Below, piece by piece: positions 44,119-53,564 of a stretch of DNA of 64,000 nt. Under the pieces are notes generated by a model. The model saw only the letters and a list, made by a program, of their open reading frames with translations, did not search any database and was not told the DNA's origin. This DNA comes from Rhodobacteraceae bacterium S2214 (GTDB lineage Bacteria > Pseudomonadota > Alphaproteobacteria > Rhodobacterales > Rhodobacteraceae), in assembly GCA_025141675.1 (NCBI GenBank), contig CP081161.1:2516001-2580000 (forward strand). Direction: 5' to 3'. Numbering within the stretch: position 1 is the stretch's first letter; each line of letters starts with the position of its first letter. Both the position numbers and the translations under genes were made by a program.

Positions 44119-44715
44119 ATGCCGATTTCACCCTTTTTGATGCCCAAAACCGTTGTTTCATTTGGTTTGGTTGTGACGCTGGCCGCATGCGGCGGGTCAT
44201 CGACCGGTGGCGGAACCAACCCTTCGGCAAGCTTTGCCGATATCGCGGCAGGTGGACTTGCGCTGGCAGACGAAATTGCGACTATTCCCTACACGGACCC
44301 CACAACACTGCCCGCGCAAGGTAGCGCCAGCTATGACGGCTTTATCGGTGTCGATGTGGGAAATGCGGCGACAGTTGCAGGTGATTTGACGTTAAACGCG
44401 AATTTTGGCTCTGATCAGATTTCTGGCAGTGCGTCGAATTTCTTCGACGAAGCGGAAAACGCTTACGGCGGCACGCTCGACATCACGCAAGGGACTGTGG
44501 ACCGTGGGGCGGACACACGGTTCGACTTTACATTCACAGCGGACCTGACTGGTGATCTAACCGACACGGACGGGGCAGTTATCGAGGTTGACGCCGACAT
44601 CGAAGGTGATTTCACAGGCACGGACTACCAATACGTCGAAGGGTTTGTGTCTGGCACTGCGACCGTAGACGGCGAACCTGCTTTCTTTGACGGTGAGTTC
44701 GTAGGCGAACGGTAA
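44119..44715 (+). CDS. Lipoprotein with transferrin-binding-protein-like beta domain, paralogue of 23250-23786
   Basis: A 198-residue protein with a lipoprotein signal (lipobox LAAC, Cys24; translation may start at Met8), a Gly/Ser/Thr linker and a beta-rich domain rich in Asp, Thr and Gly. The pattern GSASYDGFIGV, DLTLNANFGSDQISGSAS, ending EPAFFDGEFVGER, parallels the first lipoprotein and resembles TbpB-like lipoproteins. A GGAG Shine-Dalgarno precedes the start. The strongly acidic mature protein is probably at the outer membrane. Its ligand is unknown. Confidence 0.75.
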   Translation: MPISPFLMPKTVVSFGLVVTLAACGGSSTGGGTNPSASFADIAAGGLALADEIATIPYTDPTTLPAQGSASYDGFIGVDVGNAATVAGDLTLNANFGSDQISGSASNFFDEAENAYGGTLDITQGTVDRGADTRFDFTFTADLTGDLTDTDGAVIEVDADIEGDFTGTDYQYVEGFVSGTATVDGEPAFFDGEFVGER

Positions 44716-44726
44716 TCGCACGGCGG

Positions 44727-45347
44727 ATGCCATTACAAAACCGTACCCTGCCCACGGGTGAGATCGTTGCGATCCCCGCCCGTGGCACGCTGACCGGTAA
44801 TCGTGGGATCATTCACCGTGATGACAAGACTCTGGGCACCTCGCGGTGGTCGCATCACGCTTGGATTTGTTGCACGCTGGATTGGCAGGGTCGTCGGCGT
44901 CCGGTCATGTCTGGCCGGAATTGGACTGAGTTGTTTTTTCTTGACGAAGCGACCGCATTTGCAGCGGGGCACCGCCCTTGCGGGTATTGTCGGCGGGCGG
45001 CTTATCAGGATTATGTCGCAGCATGGACGACGGCAACGGGGCATCGGCCAAGCGCCAAAGAGATGGACAAGGTGCTGCATCCTGCACGTGTCCGGCGAGA
45101 TCGCAGCCAAGTTCGCTATGACGCTACACTATCCACGCTGCCGGACGGCGCGATGGTCTGGCACGACGCAGGCCCTGCGTTGGTCTGGGAACGGGGTCTG
45201 CACCCCTATTCACCCGACGGATACGGCCCAGCCATTGATACCGATTCTGAAACAACTGTTTCCGTTTTGACACCAAAACCCACCGTCACTGTGCTGCAAG
45301 CGGGTTATATCCCACAAATCCACCCCTCAATCCTAACAAATCACTGA
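44727..45347 (+). CDS. Hypothetical protein with Ada-type zinc-binding motif
   Basis: A 206-residue soluble protein. The stretch FAAGHRPCGYCRRAAYQDY recalls the Cys-rich zinc site of the Ada metal-binding domain superfamily. It has many Trp and Arg residues (WSHHAWICC, MVWHDAGPALVWERG). The role is unknown; a DNA- or RNA-linked function is possible but not shown. It starts 11 bp after the lipoprotein gene, so the two may be co-transcribed. Confidence 0.7.
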   Translation: MPLQNRTLPTGEIVAIPARGTLTGNRGIIHRDDKTLGTSRWSHHAWICCTLDWQGRRRPVMSGRNWTELFFLDEATAFAAGHRPCGYCRRAAYQDYVAAWTTATGHRPSAKEMDKVLHPARVRRDRSQVRYDATLSTLPDGAMVWHDAGPALVWERGLHPYSPDGYGPAIDTDSETTVSVLTPKPTVTVLQAGYIPQIHPSILTNH

Positions 45348-45466
45348 TTTCCTTGACCTAGACAGAGGTTGCGCATAGGAAACGCGTGTCCAACGCACTG
45401 ACAATCCGGTCAGGCGGGCCGCGCTATCTTGCGGTCACTACAGCCGCAACATTTCGAAAGGCGCCT

Positions 45467-46972
45467 ATGACAAAATTCTCTGACCTGAACCTGAGCGATA
45501 AGGTTCTCAAAGCCGTTGCAGAGACGGGCTATGATACCCCTACCCCTATTCAAGCAGGCGCGATTGTGCCCGCGTTGGAAGGCCGCGACGTTTTGGGCAT
45601 CGCCCAGACAGGGACAGGCAAAACTGCCGCATTTACACTGCCAATGATCACCCTTCTGGGCCGTGGTCGGGCACGGGCGCGGATGCCGCGTTCGCTGGTT
45701 CTGGCCCCCACACGGGAATTGGCCGCACAGGTTGCGGAAAACTTTGACGCGTATGCGAAGTACACAAAGCTGTCCAAAGCCCTGCTGATTGGCGGGACGT
45801 CTTTCAAAGACCAAGACAAACTGATCGACAAAGGCGTCGACGTGCTGATCGCGACACCTGGTCGTCTGTTGGACCATTTAGAGCGCGGCAAACTGATTCT
45901 TACCGACGTCAAGGTCATGGTGATTGATGAAGCTGACCGGATGCTCGACATGGGCTTCATTCCGGACATCGAAGAAATCTTCAAGCGGACGCCGTTTACC
46001 CGCCAGACGCTGTTCTTCTCGGCCACGATGGCGCCTGAAATCGAACGGATCACCAACACGTTCCTGTCGAACCCGGCCAAAGTCGAAGTCGCCCGTGCAG
46101 CCACGACAAACACCAACATCAAGCAAGGTGTTGTGATGTTCAAAGGGTCCGACAAGCGCAAAGAACCTTCTGAGAAGCGTGCTTTGCTGCGCAAGTTAAT
46201 TGATATGGAAGGCGATGCTTGCACCAACGCGATCATCTTCTGTAACCGCAAGTCTGACGTCGATATCGTTTCTAAGTCCCTGAATAAATACGGTTATAAC
46301 GCCGCCCCTATTCACGGCGATCTGGACCAAAGCCACCGGACACGCACACTTGAACAGTTCCGCGACAATGAACTGAAGATCCTTGTCGCCTCTGACGTGG
46401 CTGCCCGTGGTCTAGATATTCCTGCCGTCACGCATGTGTTCAACTTTGATGTGCCGTCACACGCCGAAGACTACGTACACCGGATCGGCCGTACGGGTCG
46501 CGCGGGCCGTAAAGGCACCGCGATCATGATCTGCGTTGGACGTGACGATAAAAACTTTGCCGACGTAGAAGCCTTGGTCAAAGAAGAAATCCCGCGCATT
46601 GAAAACCCGATGGCAAAAGCGGCTGCCGACGCCCCTTCCGAGGATGCGCCGAAAGCTGAAAAGCCAAAACGGTCGCGGTCGCGTGGTCGTAAATCGGACG
46701 ACAAACCTGCGACTACGGATGCTACTGCTGAAACGCCGGACCAAAAACCGCAAGCAGCCAAAGACGAAAAGCCACGCGAGGCAAAACCACGTCAAGACAA
46801 ACAACGTGATGAAAAGCCCCGCCACGACGACAAACCACGCGACACGAACAATCGCGGACGTGGTGGTCGGGGTGGTCAGAACAACCGTCACAACGACAAC
46901 AAAGTTGTGGGGCTTGGCGATGACACCCCAGCGTTCATCGCCCTCAGCTTTGCGGATCGCGCAAAGGCCTAA
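45467..46972 (+). CDS. DEAD-box RNA helicase (RhlE-like) with basic tail
   Basis: A 501-residue helicase. Q-motif region (GYDTPTPIQ), motif I AQTGTGKT, motif II DEAD (VIDEADRMLDMG), motif III SAT, and motif VI HRIGRTGRAG are intact. From about residue 390 a low-complexity Lys/Arg/Asp tail ends in RGRGGRGGQNN, likely RNA-binding. ATG 45467 (MTKFSDLNLS) is the family start; an upstream GTG at 45386 would add 27 atypical residues. It probably acts in ribosome assembly or cold-related RNA remodelling. Confidence 0.93.
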   Translation: MTKFSDLNLSDKVLKAVAETGYDTPTPIQAGAIVPALEGRDVLGIAQTGTGKTAAFTLPMITLLGRGRARARMPRSLVLAPTRELAAQVAENFDAYAKYTKLSKALLIGGTSFKDQDKLIDKGVDVLIATPGRLLDHLERGKLILTDVKVMVIDEADRMLDMGFIPDIEEIFKRTPFTRQTLFFSATMAPEIERITNTFLSNPAKVEVARAATTNTNIKQGVVMFKGSDKRKEPSEKRALLRKLIDMEGDACTNAIIFCNRKSDVDIVSKSLNKYGYNAAPIHGDLDQSHRTRTLEQFRDNELKILVASDVAARGLDIPAVTHVFNFDVPSHAEDYVHRIGRTGRAGRKGTAIMICVGRDDKNFADVEALVKEEIPRIENPMAKAAADAPSEDAPKAEKPKRSRSRGRKSDDKPATTDATAETPDQKPQAAKDEKPREAKPRQDKQRDEKPRHDDKPRDTNNRGRGGRGGQNNRHNDNKVVGLGDDTPAFIALSFADRAKA

Positions 46973-46979
46973 CATCATC

Positions 46980-47006
46980 AGGCGGGCAATGCGCCCGCCT
47001 ATTTTG
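46980..47006 (+). terminator. Rho-independent terminator of the helicase gene
   Basis: Stem AGGCGGGC / GCCCGCCT (8 bp, perfect) with a 5-nt loop, then ATTTTG. It begins 7 bp after the helicase stop. Confidence 0.8.
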
Positions 47007-47024
47007 TCTCAATAGAGCAGCATC

Positions 47025-47252
47025 ATGTTTCCAACCCGCGCCACACCGATTTTGTTTGGTCTGATCCTAAGCGGCATGATGACATTCTTCGTCACATTGA
47101 TCGCGACGTGGCGGGCGATTGGACTGGCCGAAGGATTTGTGGGACTCTGGATGGGATCATGGATCGCCAGCTGGATTGTGGCGTTCCCGCTGGTTCTGGT
47201 ACTTGGCCCCGTCACACGCAAAATCGTGGCTAAGTTGGTCCGCCCTTCATAA
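47025..47252 (+). CDS. DUF2798 small membrane protein
   Basis: A 75-residue protein with two transmembrane helices (about 8-28 and 38-62), as in the DUF2798 family (ILFGLILSGMMTFFVTL and SWIASWIVAFPLVLVLGP). Function unknown. It sits between two terminators, so it has its own promoter or relies on read-through. Confidence 0.8.
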   Translation: MFPTRATPILFGLILSGMMTFFVTLIATWRAIGLAEGFVGLWMGSWIASWIVAFPLVLVLGPVTRKIVAKLVRPS

Positions 47253-47253
47253 G

Positions 47254-47298
47254 AAAAGGGCGCCCCGGTTATGTGACACGGAACGCCCTATTTCTTTT
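47254..47298. terminator. Bidirectional terminator between DUF2798 gene and rnj
   Basis: Stem AGGGCG / CGCCCT with an inner CCG / CGG pairing, preceded by AAAA and followed by TTTCTTTT. It lies between the convergent DUF2798 and RNase J genes. Confidence 0.5.
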
Positions 47299-47350
47299 GG
47301 TCAAAAATACCTCCGCCGGAGGCATCCGCACTTTCAGCGCAGCGCCGTCC

Positions 47351-49024
47351 TCAGCTCAGGCGCGACACGATCACCATAACTTCTGGTTTCTTGCCGATCT
47401 CGCCTTGCGCAGTGCGACGCGCGATGGATTTCAGCTCTTTTTCAAGCTTCACGTCATCTCGCAATGTCTTGGCGTTCGCGCGGTTAATGAACTGCGACAG
47501 GTCTTGTTCGATCACATCGACCAAAGCCGCACCTGACCCACCAACTTCTGACAGACCGTTCAATTCGACCCAAGGATCGCCGAGCGGTTCGTCGTTTTCG
47601 TCAACGATCAGCGTGATGACAACGTGGCCATTCAACGCCATCCGGATCCGGTCACGTACAATTCCGTCGAACTGGCCGATTTTGGCCGTCCCATCAAGAT
47701 AAGTCCGCCCCGTTTCGATGTATTCAGCCACCGTTGGCGCGTTGCCGGACAGGTCCAGCATCATCCCGTTCACAGCGACGATGCCTGTGCGGCCATGTTT
47801 GTTCGCCAGTTTGACGTGTTCGCGCAGGTGCCGGTGTTCGCCGTGCATCGGGATCACCATCTGCGGTTTTACGATGTCATGTAGCGCCAAGATGTCGGGC
47901 TTATTCGCGTGACCGGAGACGTGGTATTTGCCGCCCGCGTCATCGATCACGTCAACGCCCAGTTCGGAGAGTTGGTTCATGATGCGGATCACGCCGCGTT
48001 CATTGCCGGGGATCGTTTTGGACGAGAACAGGAATGTGTCCCCTTCTTTCAGCTTGATCCCCATGTAGTTGCCGTTCGCCAGTTGTGCAGAGGCCGCGCG
48101 GCGTTCGCCTTGCGATCCGGTCACCAGCAGCATCACGTTTTCACGTGGCATTTGCAGTGCATCTTCCGGGCTGACCACGGGTGGGAAACCGGTCAGGATG
48201 CCGACCTCGGTTGCGGCTTCGACCATGCGGCGCATCGCGCGGCCCAGTAGAACGACCGATCTGTCGGCTTCGACCGCAGCCAGAGCGAGCGTTTTCAGAC
48301 GTGCAATGTTAGACGCGAATGTCGTCGCGACAACCATGCCGGATGCTTCTTTCATCATCTCGGCAATCGCTGGCCCGATAGTCATTTCAGACCGGCCCGG
48401 TGCGTCGGAAAAGACGTTCGTCGAATCGCAGACCAGCGCTTTGACGCCGTCTTTGGATACGTCGGCCCAGAGGTCCGGATCAAACGGATCGCCGACACCC
48501 GGTGTCAGGTCGATTTTGAAATCACCCGAATGCAGAATGCGCCCATCGGGGCTGTCGATCAGCAGGCCTGCGCTTTCGGGGATGGAGTGCGAAATCGGCA
48601 GGTAGGACACCGATAGCGGGCCACATTGGATGACTTCAGGGTAGACGCCAACGACGTTCACAGCGCCCTCGGGTTGCCCGTTTTCGACCATTTTGCGTTT
48701 CGCGATATTGGCCGTGAAAGGCCGCGCGTAGACTGGTGCACCTAACTGGTCCCAATAGTGCCCGATCGCGCCCACGTGGTCTTCGTGTGCGTGCGTGATG
48801 AAGATGCCGTCGATCTGTGCGCGGCGTTCTTTCAGCCATGCGATATCGGGCAGGATCAGGTCCACCCCCGGTGTGCCGTCCATGTCGGGGAACGTGACCC
48901 CCAGATCAACAACGATCAGCCGTTCTTTGCCTGGTTTGCCGTAGCCGTAGACATATGCGTTCATGCCGATCTCACCGGCCCCACCGAGGGGCAGATAGAT
49001 CAAGCGGTCAGAGCCTTTGCTCAT
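47351..49024 (-). CDS. rnj: Ribonuclease J
   Basis: A 557-residue metallo-beta-lactamase / beta-CASP RNase. Metal motif FITHAHEDHVGAIGHY, HSGDFKID, CDSTNVFSD and the beta-CASP VLLGRAMRRM plus SGHANKPDI are present. It has endo- and 5'-exonuclease roles in rRNA and mRNA processing. ATG 49024 overlaps the coaX stop by ATGA. It is the last gene of the complex I / birA / coaX group. Confidence 0.95.
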   Translation of the reverse strand: MSKGSDRLIYLPLGGAGEIGMNAYVYGYGKPGKERLIVVDLGVTFPDMDGTPGVDLILPDIAWLKERRAQIDGIFITHAHEDHVGAIGHYWDQLGAPVYARPFTANIAKRKMVENGQPEGAVNVVGVYPEVIQCGPLSVSYLPISHSIPESAGLLIDSPDGRILHSGDFKIDLTPGVGDPFDPDLWADVSKDGVKALVCDSTNVFSDAPGRSEMTIGPAIAEMMKEASGMVVATTFASNIARLKTLALAAVEADRSVVLLGRAMRRMVEAATEVGILTGFPPVVSPEDALQMPRENVMLLVTGSQGERRAASAQLANGNYMGIKLKEGDTFLFSSKTIPGNERGVIRIMNQLSELGVDVIDDAGGKYHVSGHANKPDILALHDIVKPQMVIPMHGEHRHLREHVKLANKHGRTGIVAVNGMMLDLSGNAPTVAEYIETGRTYLDGTAKIGQFDGIVRDRIRMALNGHVVITLIVDENDEPLGDPWVELNGLSEVGGSGAALVDVIEQDLSQFINRANAKTLRDDVKLEKELKSIARRTAQGEIGKKPEVMVIVSRLS

Positions 49025-49794
49025 GTTATTTCCTTATTAAAGCGATGAATCACGATTAGTCCGTGCATCGTCAAATCTTCTTCGAAGGCGTCGAATAGCG
49101 CCTCAGCTTGCTGGAACAACGGGGCCAGACCGCCGGTCGCAATGACCCGCATCGGCACGCCGCGTTCGGCCTTGATCCGTGCGCATATCTCACGCACTAG
49201 ACCGATGTAACCCCAAAAGACGCCGGACTGCATACAGGCCACCGTGTTGGTGCCCACAACAGATTGCGGCTTGGATATGTCGACATGAGGTAGGGCTGCG
49301 GCGGCGTTGTGCAATGCCTCGAGCGACAGGTTCACACCCGGCGCGATCACCCCGCCCACATATGCACCATCTGACGCCACAACGTCGAAAGTTGTGGCGG
49401 TTCCGAAATCGACAACGATCAGGTCGCCTCCGAATTTGTCGAACGCCCCCGCAGTGTTGACCAAACGGTCCGGACCGACGGTTGTACCTTCATCGACGCG
49501 CGCCTCTTGCGGCAATGCGCAATCGGATTTGCCCACAACCATGGGGCGGCAATTGAAATAGCGATCCGACAGAACGCGCAGGTTAAACACGACGCGTGGC
49601 ACTGTTGAACTGACGATCACTTCGTCGATTTCAACGTCGATCTTTTGAAAGTTCATCAAGGTAGACAGCCAGACGTAATATTGGTCCGCCGTCCGCTGCC
49701 ATTCGGTCGACGTCCGCCAAGTCGCAATAAAGCTGTCCCCGTCCCAGATCGAGAAAACCGTATTCGTGTTACCGCAGTCGATGGCCAAAAGCAT
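49021..49794 (-). CDS. coaX: Type III pantothenate kinase
   Basis: A 257-residue ASKHA-fold kinase. Phosphate 1 motif AIDCGNTNTVFSIWDG, then GPDRLVNTAGAF, VVDFGTATTFDVV and GGVIAPGVNLSLEAL mark CoaX. It phosphorylates pantothenate, the first step of CoA synthesis. It starts 11 bp after birA. Confidence 0.95.
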   Translation of the reverse strand: MLLAIDCGNTNTVFSIWDGDSFIATWRTSTEWQRTADQYYVWLSTLMNFQKIDVEIDEVIVSSTVPRVVFNLRVLSDRYFNCRPMVVGKSDCALPQEARVDEGTTVGPDRLVNTAGAFDKFGGDLIVVDFGTATTFDVVASDGAYVGGVIAPGVNLSLEALHNAAAALPHVDISKPQSVVGTNTVACMQSGVFWGYIGLVREICARIKAERGVPMRVIATGGLAPLFQQAEALFDAFEEDLTMHGLIVIHRFNKEIT

Positions 49795-49805
49795 GGGTCG
49801 TCTCC

Positions 49806-50576
49806 CTAGAAAAAGATATCTGCCGCCGCGATTTTGCGCCGTTCTTTTGATGTCTTCAGGATGAGGTAGCCGTTTTCGTCCAAGGTCTCAAACGTGCCGG
49901 TGATTTCTTCGTTGGGCAGCCGTGCTGTAATAACTTCGCCCAGTTTAGTTGCCCGCGCGAGCCATGCTTCGCGGATCGGCCCAAACCCCAATTGGATCAG
50001 TTGGGTTTCATAGCGAGCGTAGATCGGTGCGAGGATATCAAGAAAATCTTCTGCCCCGACCGCGATCCCGAATTCGCCAGCAACGCTGACGGGCCGCAGC
50101 GCGCGTTCTTCAACCTTCGAGAAATGCGGTGCGCCTGCCAAGTTCACGCCAATGCCGACTGCGATGCCAACGATGGCGTTCTTTTGGCTGATACTTTCGA
50201 GCAGGATGCCCGCGACTTTGCCACCGTTCAGAAGCACGTCGTTTGGCCATTTCAGCGCGAAACTATCGGGGCGGCCTGTCACGACAACAAGCGCGTCATA
50301 GAGCGCTAATGCCGCCACAAAGGACCGTAGTGCTGACAATGTCGAAGGTGTGGGGTCCTGAACCGCAAGCGTTCCGGCAAAGTTACCAGCGGGCATATCC
50401 CATGCCCGACCCCGCCTGCCCCGCGCACCTGATTGGTGGTGCGCAAGGAACCATGTCTTTTGGGTCAACGCTGGAAATTGCCTTTGGGCTTCATCCAACG
50501 TGCTATCGACTTCGTTTAAGACGATCCGGCCGTAGGTTTGCGGCCAATCTGGTGTTGTCGTGACCTTAGTTGACAA
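49806..50576 (-). CDS. birA: Biotin--[acetyl-CoA-carboxylase] ligase
   Basis: About 256 residues of a BPL-family ligase without an N-terminal DNA-binding domain. It has [30 protein letters not shown] and [18 protein letters not shown], with the biotin and ATP contacts. The C-terminal SH3-like part ends in IAAADIFF. The start is uncertain: no ATG fits, and TTG 50576 ([11 protein letters not shown]), overlapping nuoN by 11 bp, is the best choice. Longer frames run inside nuoN. Confidence 0.9.
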   Translation of the reverse strand: MSTKVTTTPDWPQTYGRIVLNEVDSTLDEAQRQFPALTQKTWFLAHHQSGARGRRGRAWDMPAGNFAGTLAVQDPTPSTLSALRSFVAALALYDALVVVTGRPDSFALKWPNDVLLNGGKVAGILLESISQKNAIVGIAVGIGVNLAGAPHFSKVEERALRPVSVAGEFGIAVGAEDFLDILAPIYARYETQLIQLGFGPIREAWLARATKLGEVITARLPNEEITGTFETLDENGYLILKTSKERRKIAAADIFF

Positions 50577-52005
50577 GCGTTGCTGCCGCAGCCGCTGCGG
50601 ATGGTTCAATCCCGAACAGGTTGAACACACCAAAGATCATCGCAGCAGCAGACGCCATCAAGAACGTCCACAGGACAGGAGACATTTTGCTGTCGAGCGC
50701 GGTTTCGTTCTCTTCACCGAAGTACATGAAGTACACGATGCGGATGTAGTAGAACGCACCAATCACGGACGCCACAACACCAGCTACGGCCAACCAGCCG
50801 AGGCCCGCGTCATAGGCTGCGCGCAGCACGTAGAACTTGCCGAAGAAGCCAACCATTGGTGGCACACCCGCCAGCGAGAACATCAGGATCAACATCGCTA
50901 AGGCGCGCAAAGGCTGGCCCTTGGAGTACATCTTCAGGCTGTTGATATCCGTCACAACCTGGCCGTCACGTTCCATCGACAGGATGAACGCGAATGTACC
51001 GATGTTCATGGTGACGTAGATCGCCATGTAGATCAGCATCGCTTGCACGCCGAATGCCGTACCAGCCGCCAAGCCCATCAGCGCAAAGCCCATGTGCGCG
51101 ATGGATGAATAGGCCATCAGGCGTTTGATGTTGGTCTGGCCGATGGCGGCGATTGCGCCAAGGAACATGGACACAACGGACAAGAACGCCACAATCTGCT
51201 GCCAGTCACCGACGATACCGCCGAATGCGTCATGCACAACACGCGCGAACAATGCCATCGCGGCGACCTTTGGGGCCGTTGCGAAGAATGCGGTCACAGG
51301 CGTTGGTGAGCCTTCGTAGACGTCTGGCGTCCACATGTGGAACGGTGCTGCGGATACTTTGAACGCGAAACCCGCGATCAGGAACACGATACCAAACAGC
51401 AGGCCCAAAGATGGGTCGTCTGCGGTGGCTTCGATGATGCCAGAGAACAATGTCGTACCCGCGTAGCCGTATGTCAGGGATGCGCCGTAGAGCAGCAAAC
51501 CGGACGACAGCGCGCCGAGGACGAAGTATTTCAGACCAGCTTCTGTCGATTTCACACTATCGCGGCGCAAGGATGCGACCACGTAAAGCGCCAAGGACTG
51601 CAGTTCGAGGCCCATGTATAGCGCCATCAGATCGCCTGCGGACACCATGACCATCATGCCGACTACTGCCAAAGCGACTAGAAGCGGATATTCGAATTTC
51701 AGCAGGTCACGCTGCTGCATGTAGCCTTCGGACATCAGCAGGATCGCGGCTGCGGACAGCAGGATCACAACCTTGGAGAACCGCGCGAAGCCGTCGTCGA
51801 TGAACATGCCACCAAACGCTTCTTGGGTCCCTGCCCCGTTGATCATCAACCAAACGGCCAGCAGCACGAAAACGCCCGACGTGGTCCACGTCAACAAAGA
51901 GGCCATGCCGTCTTTGCTGGTGTAGACCGCGATCAGAAGGGCCGCCATCGCGTAAAGCGACAACAGAACTTCGGGGAGGACAATGGAAAGGTCAGCGGAA
52001 ATCAT
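50566..52005 (-). CDS. nuoN: NADH-quinone oxidoreductase subunit N
   Basis: A 479-residue antiporter-like membrane subunit of complex I with about 14 helices. The proton-channel helix region [27 protein letters not shown] carries the conserved Lys. [14 protein letters not shown] is also typical. It starts 11 bp after nuoM. Confidence 0.96.
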   Translation of the reverse strand: MISADLSIVLPEVLLSLYAMAALLIAVYTSKDGMASLLTWTTSGVFVLLAVWLMINGAGTQEAFGGMFIDDGFARFSKVVILLSAAAILLMSEGYMQQRDLLKFEYPLLVALAVVGMMVMVSAGDLMALYMGLELQSLALYVVASLRRDSVKSTEAGLKYFVLGALSSGLLLYGASLTYGYAGTTLFSGIIEATADDPSLGLLFGIVFLIAGFAFKVSAAPFHMWTPDVYEGSPTPVTAFFATAPKVAAMALFARVVHDAFGGIVGDWQQIVAFLSVVSMFLGAIAAIGQTNIKRLMAYSSIAHMGFALMGLAAGTAFGVQAMLIYMAIYVTMNIGTFAFILSMERDGQVVTDINSLKMYSKGQPLRALAMLILMFSLAGVPPMVGFFGKFYVLRAAYDAGLGWLAVAGVVASVIGAFYYIRIVYFMYFGEENETALDSKMSPVLWTFLMASAAAMIFGVFNLFGIEPSAAAAAATLVN

Positions 52006-52016
52006 AATGTCTGTCC

Positions 52017-53564
52017 TTAATGTGCCGCAGCAGCGGTTTGGTCAGCAGCGCCGAACGCCGCCGTTGCAGTGTCGTATTGATCAACAAGTGCCGCAACACT
52101 TGGACCGATGATGTCGAGAACCAGCGCCGGATAGACACCCAAAAGCAGGGTCATCACGATCAGCGGTGCCATGATCCACTTTTCACGCGCGGTCATATCC
52201 GTGATTGTTTTCAAGCTTTCCTTGATGAGGTCGCCCATAACAACGCGGCGGTACAGCCACAGCGCATAGGCCGCTGACAAGATCACACCGGTCGTCGCGA
52301 GCACGGCAATCCATGTGTTCACTTGGAAGATGCCCATTAGAACAAGGAATTCGCCGATGAAGCCAGATGTGCCCGGCAGGCCAACGTTCGCCATTGTGAA
52401 GAACATGAAGATCAGCGCATAGGCGGGCATCCGGTTCACCAGACCGCCGTAAGCGTCGATTTCACGCGTGTGCATCCGGTCATAAATCACGCCAACCGCG
52501 AGGAAGAGCGCGCCTGAGATAAAGCCGTGGCTGATCATCTGGAAGATCGCGCCGTCGATACCCTGCTGGTTCACCGCAAAGATACCCATTGTCACGTAAC
52601 CCATGTGGGCGACTGATGAATAGGCGATCAGTTTCTTCATGTCTTCTTGGACCAAGGCCACAAGCGACGTGTAGATGATCGCGATGGCTGACAGCCATAG
52701 AACCAGCGGGCCCATGACCTCTGACCCGATTGGGAACATTGGTAGCGAGAAACGCAAGAAGCCATAGCCGCCCATTTTCAACAGGATCGCCGCAAGTACG
52801 ACGGAACCGGCTGTTGGGGCCTGAACGTGTGCGTCTGGCAACCAAGTGTGGACTGGCCACATTGGCATTTTCACCGCGAAGGATGCAAAGAACGCCAGCC
52901 ACATCAGGGTTTGCATCCCACCGACGACGTGGATGCCGAGGACAGAGAACCCTTCGGAGCCGAATGTGTGTGTCATCAGCGTTGGGATGTCTGTGGTGCC
53001 CGCGTCCGTGAACATTGCCACCATCGCAACCAGCATCAGGACAGAGCCGAGGAAGGTGTAGAGGAAGAACTTAAAGGATGCGTAGATCCGGTTCGCCCCG
53101 CCCCAGATACCGATGATCAGGAACATCGGGATCAGGCCTGCTTCGAAGAAGAGGTAGAACAACACGAGGTCCAGCGCCATGAACACACCAAGCATCAGTG
53201 TTTCAAGGAACAGGAATGCGATCATGTATTCTTTGATGCGGTGTTCAACGTTCCAGCAAGACGCGATTACCAGTGGCATCAGGAATGTTGTGAGCATGAC
53301 GAACAGAACCGAAATCCCGTCGACGCCCATTTTATATTGCAGACCAAGCAACCAGTCACGTTCTTCCACCATCTGGAAGTCTGTGTTGGATGGATCGAAC
53401 TGACCGATGATAAACAAGGACACGATGAAGGTTGCGATGGTCGTCGCCAAAGCCACCCATTTTGCGTTCTTTTGTGCTGCCGCGTCGTTACCGCGCAGGA
53501 AAAGCGCAAGGATCGCCGCCCCGACAAGCGGGATGAATGTTGTGAGTGAAAGAAGGTTGCCCAT
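52017..53564 (-). CDS. nuoM: NADH-quinone oxidoreductase subunit M
   Basis: A 515-residue antiporter-like subunit. [20 protein letters not shown] and [15 protein letters not shown] carry the channel lysines and histidines. [19 protein letters not shown] follows. The start overlaps the nuoL stop (TAATG). Confidence 0.96.
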   Translation of the reverse strand: MGNLLSLTTFIPLVGAAILALFLRGNDAAAQKNAKWVALATTIATFIVSLFIIGQFDPSNTDFQMVEERDWLLGLQYKMGVDGISVLFVMLTTFLMPLVIASCWNVEHRIKEYMIAFLFLETLMLGVFMALDLVLFYLFFEAGLIPMFLIIGIWGGANRIYASFKFFLYTFLGSVLMLVAMVAMFTDAGTTDIPTLMTHTFGSEGFSVLGIHVVGGMQTLMWLAFFASFAVKMPMWPVHTWLPDAHVQAPTAGSVVLAAILLKMGGYGFLRFSLPMFPIGSEVMGPLVLWLSAIAIIYTSLVALVQEDMKKLIAYSSVAHMGYVTMGIFAVNQQGIDGAIFQMISHGFISGALFLAVGVIYDRMHTREIDAYGGLVNRMPAYALIFMFFTMANVGLPGTSGFIGEFLVLMGIFQVNTWIAVLATTGVILSAAYALWLYRRVVMGDLIKESLKTITDMTAREKWIMAPLIVMTLLLGVYPALVLDIIGPSVAALVDQYDTATAAFGAADQTAAAAH

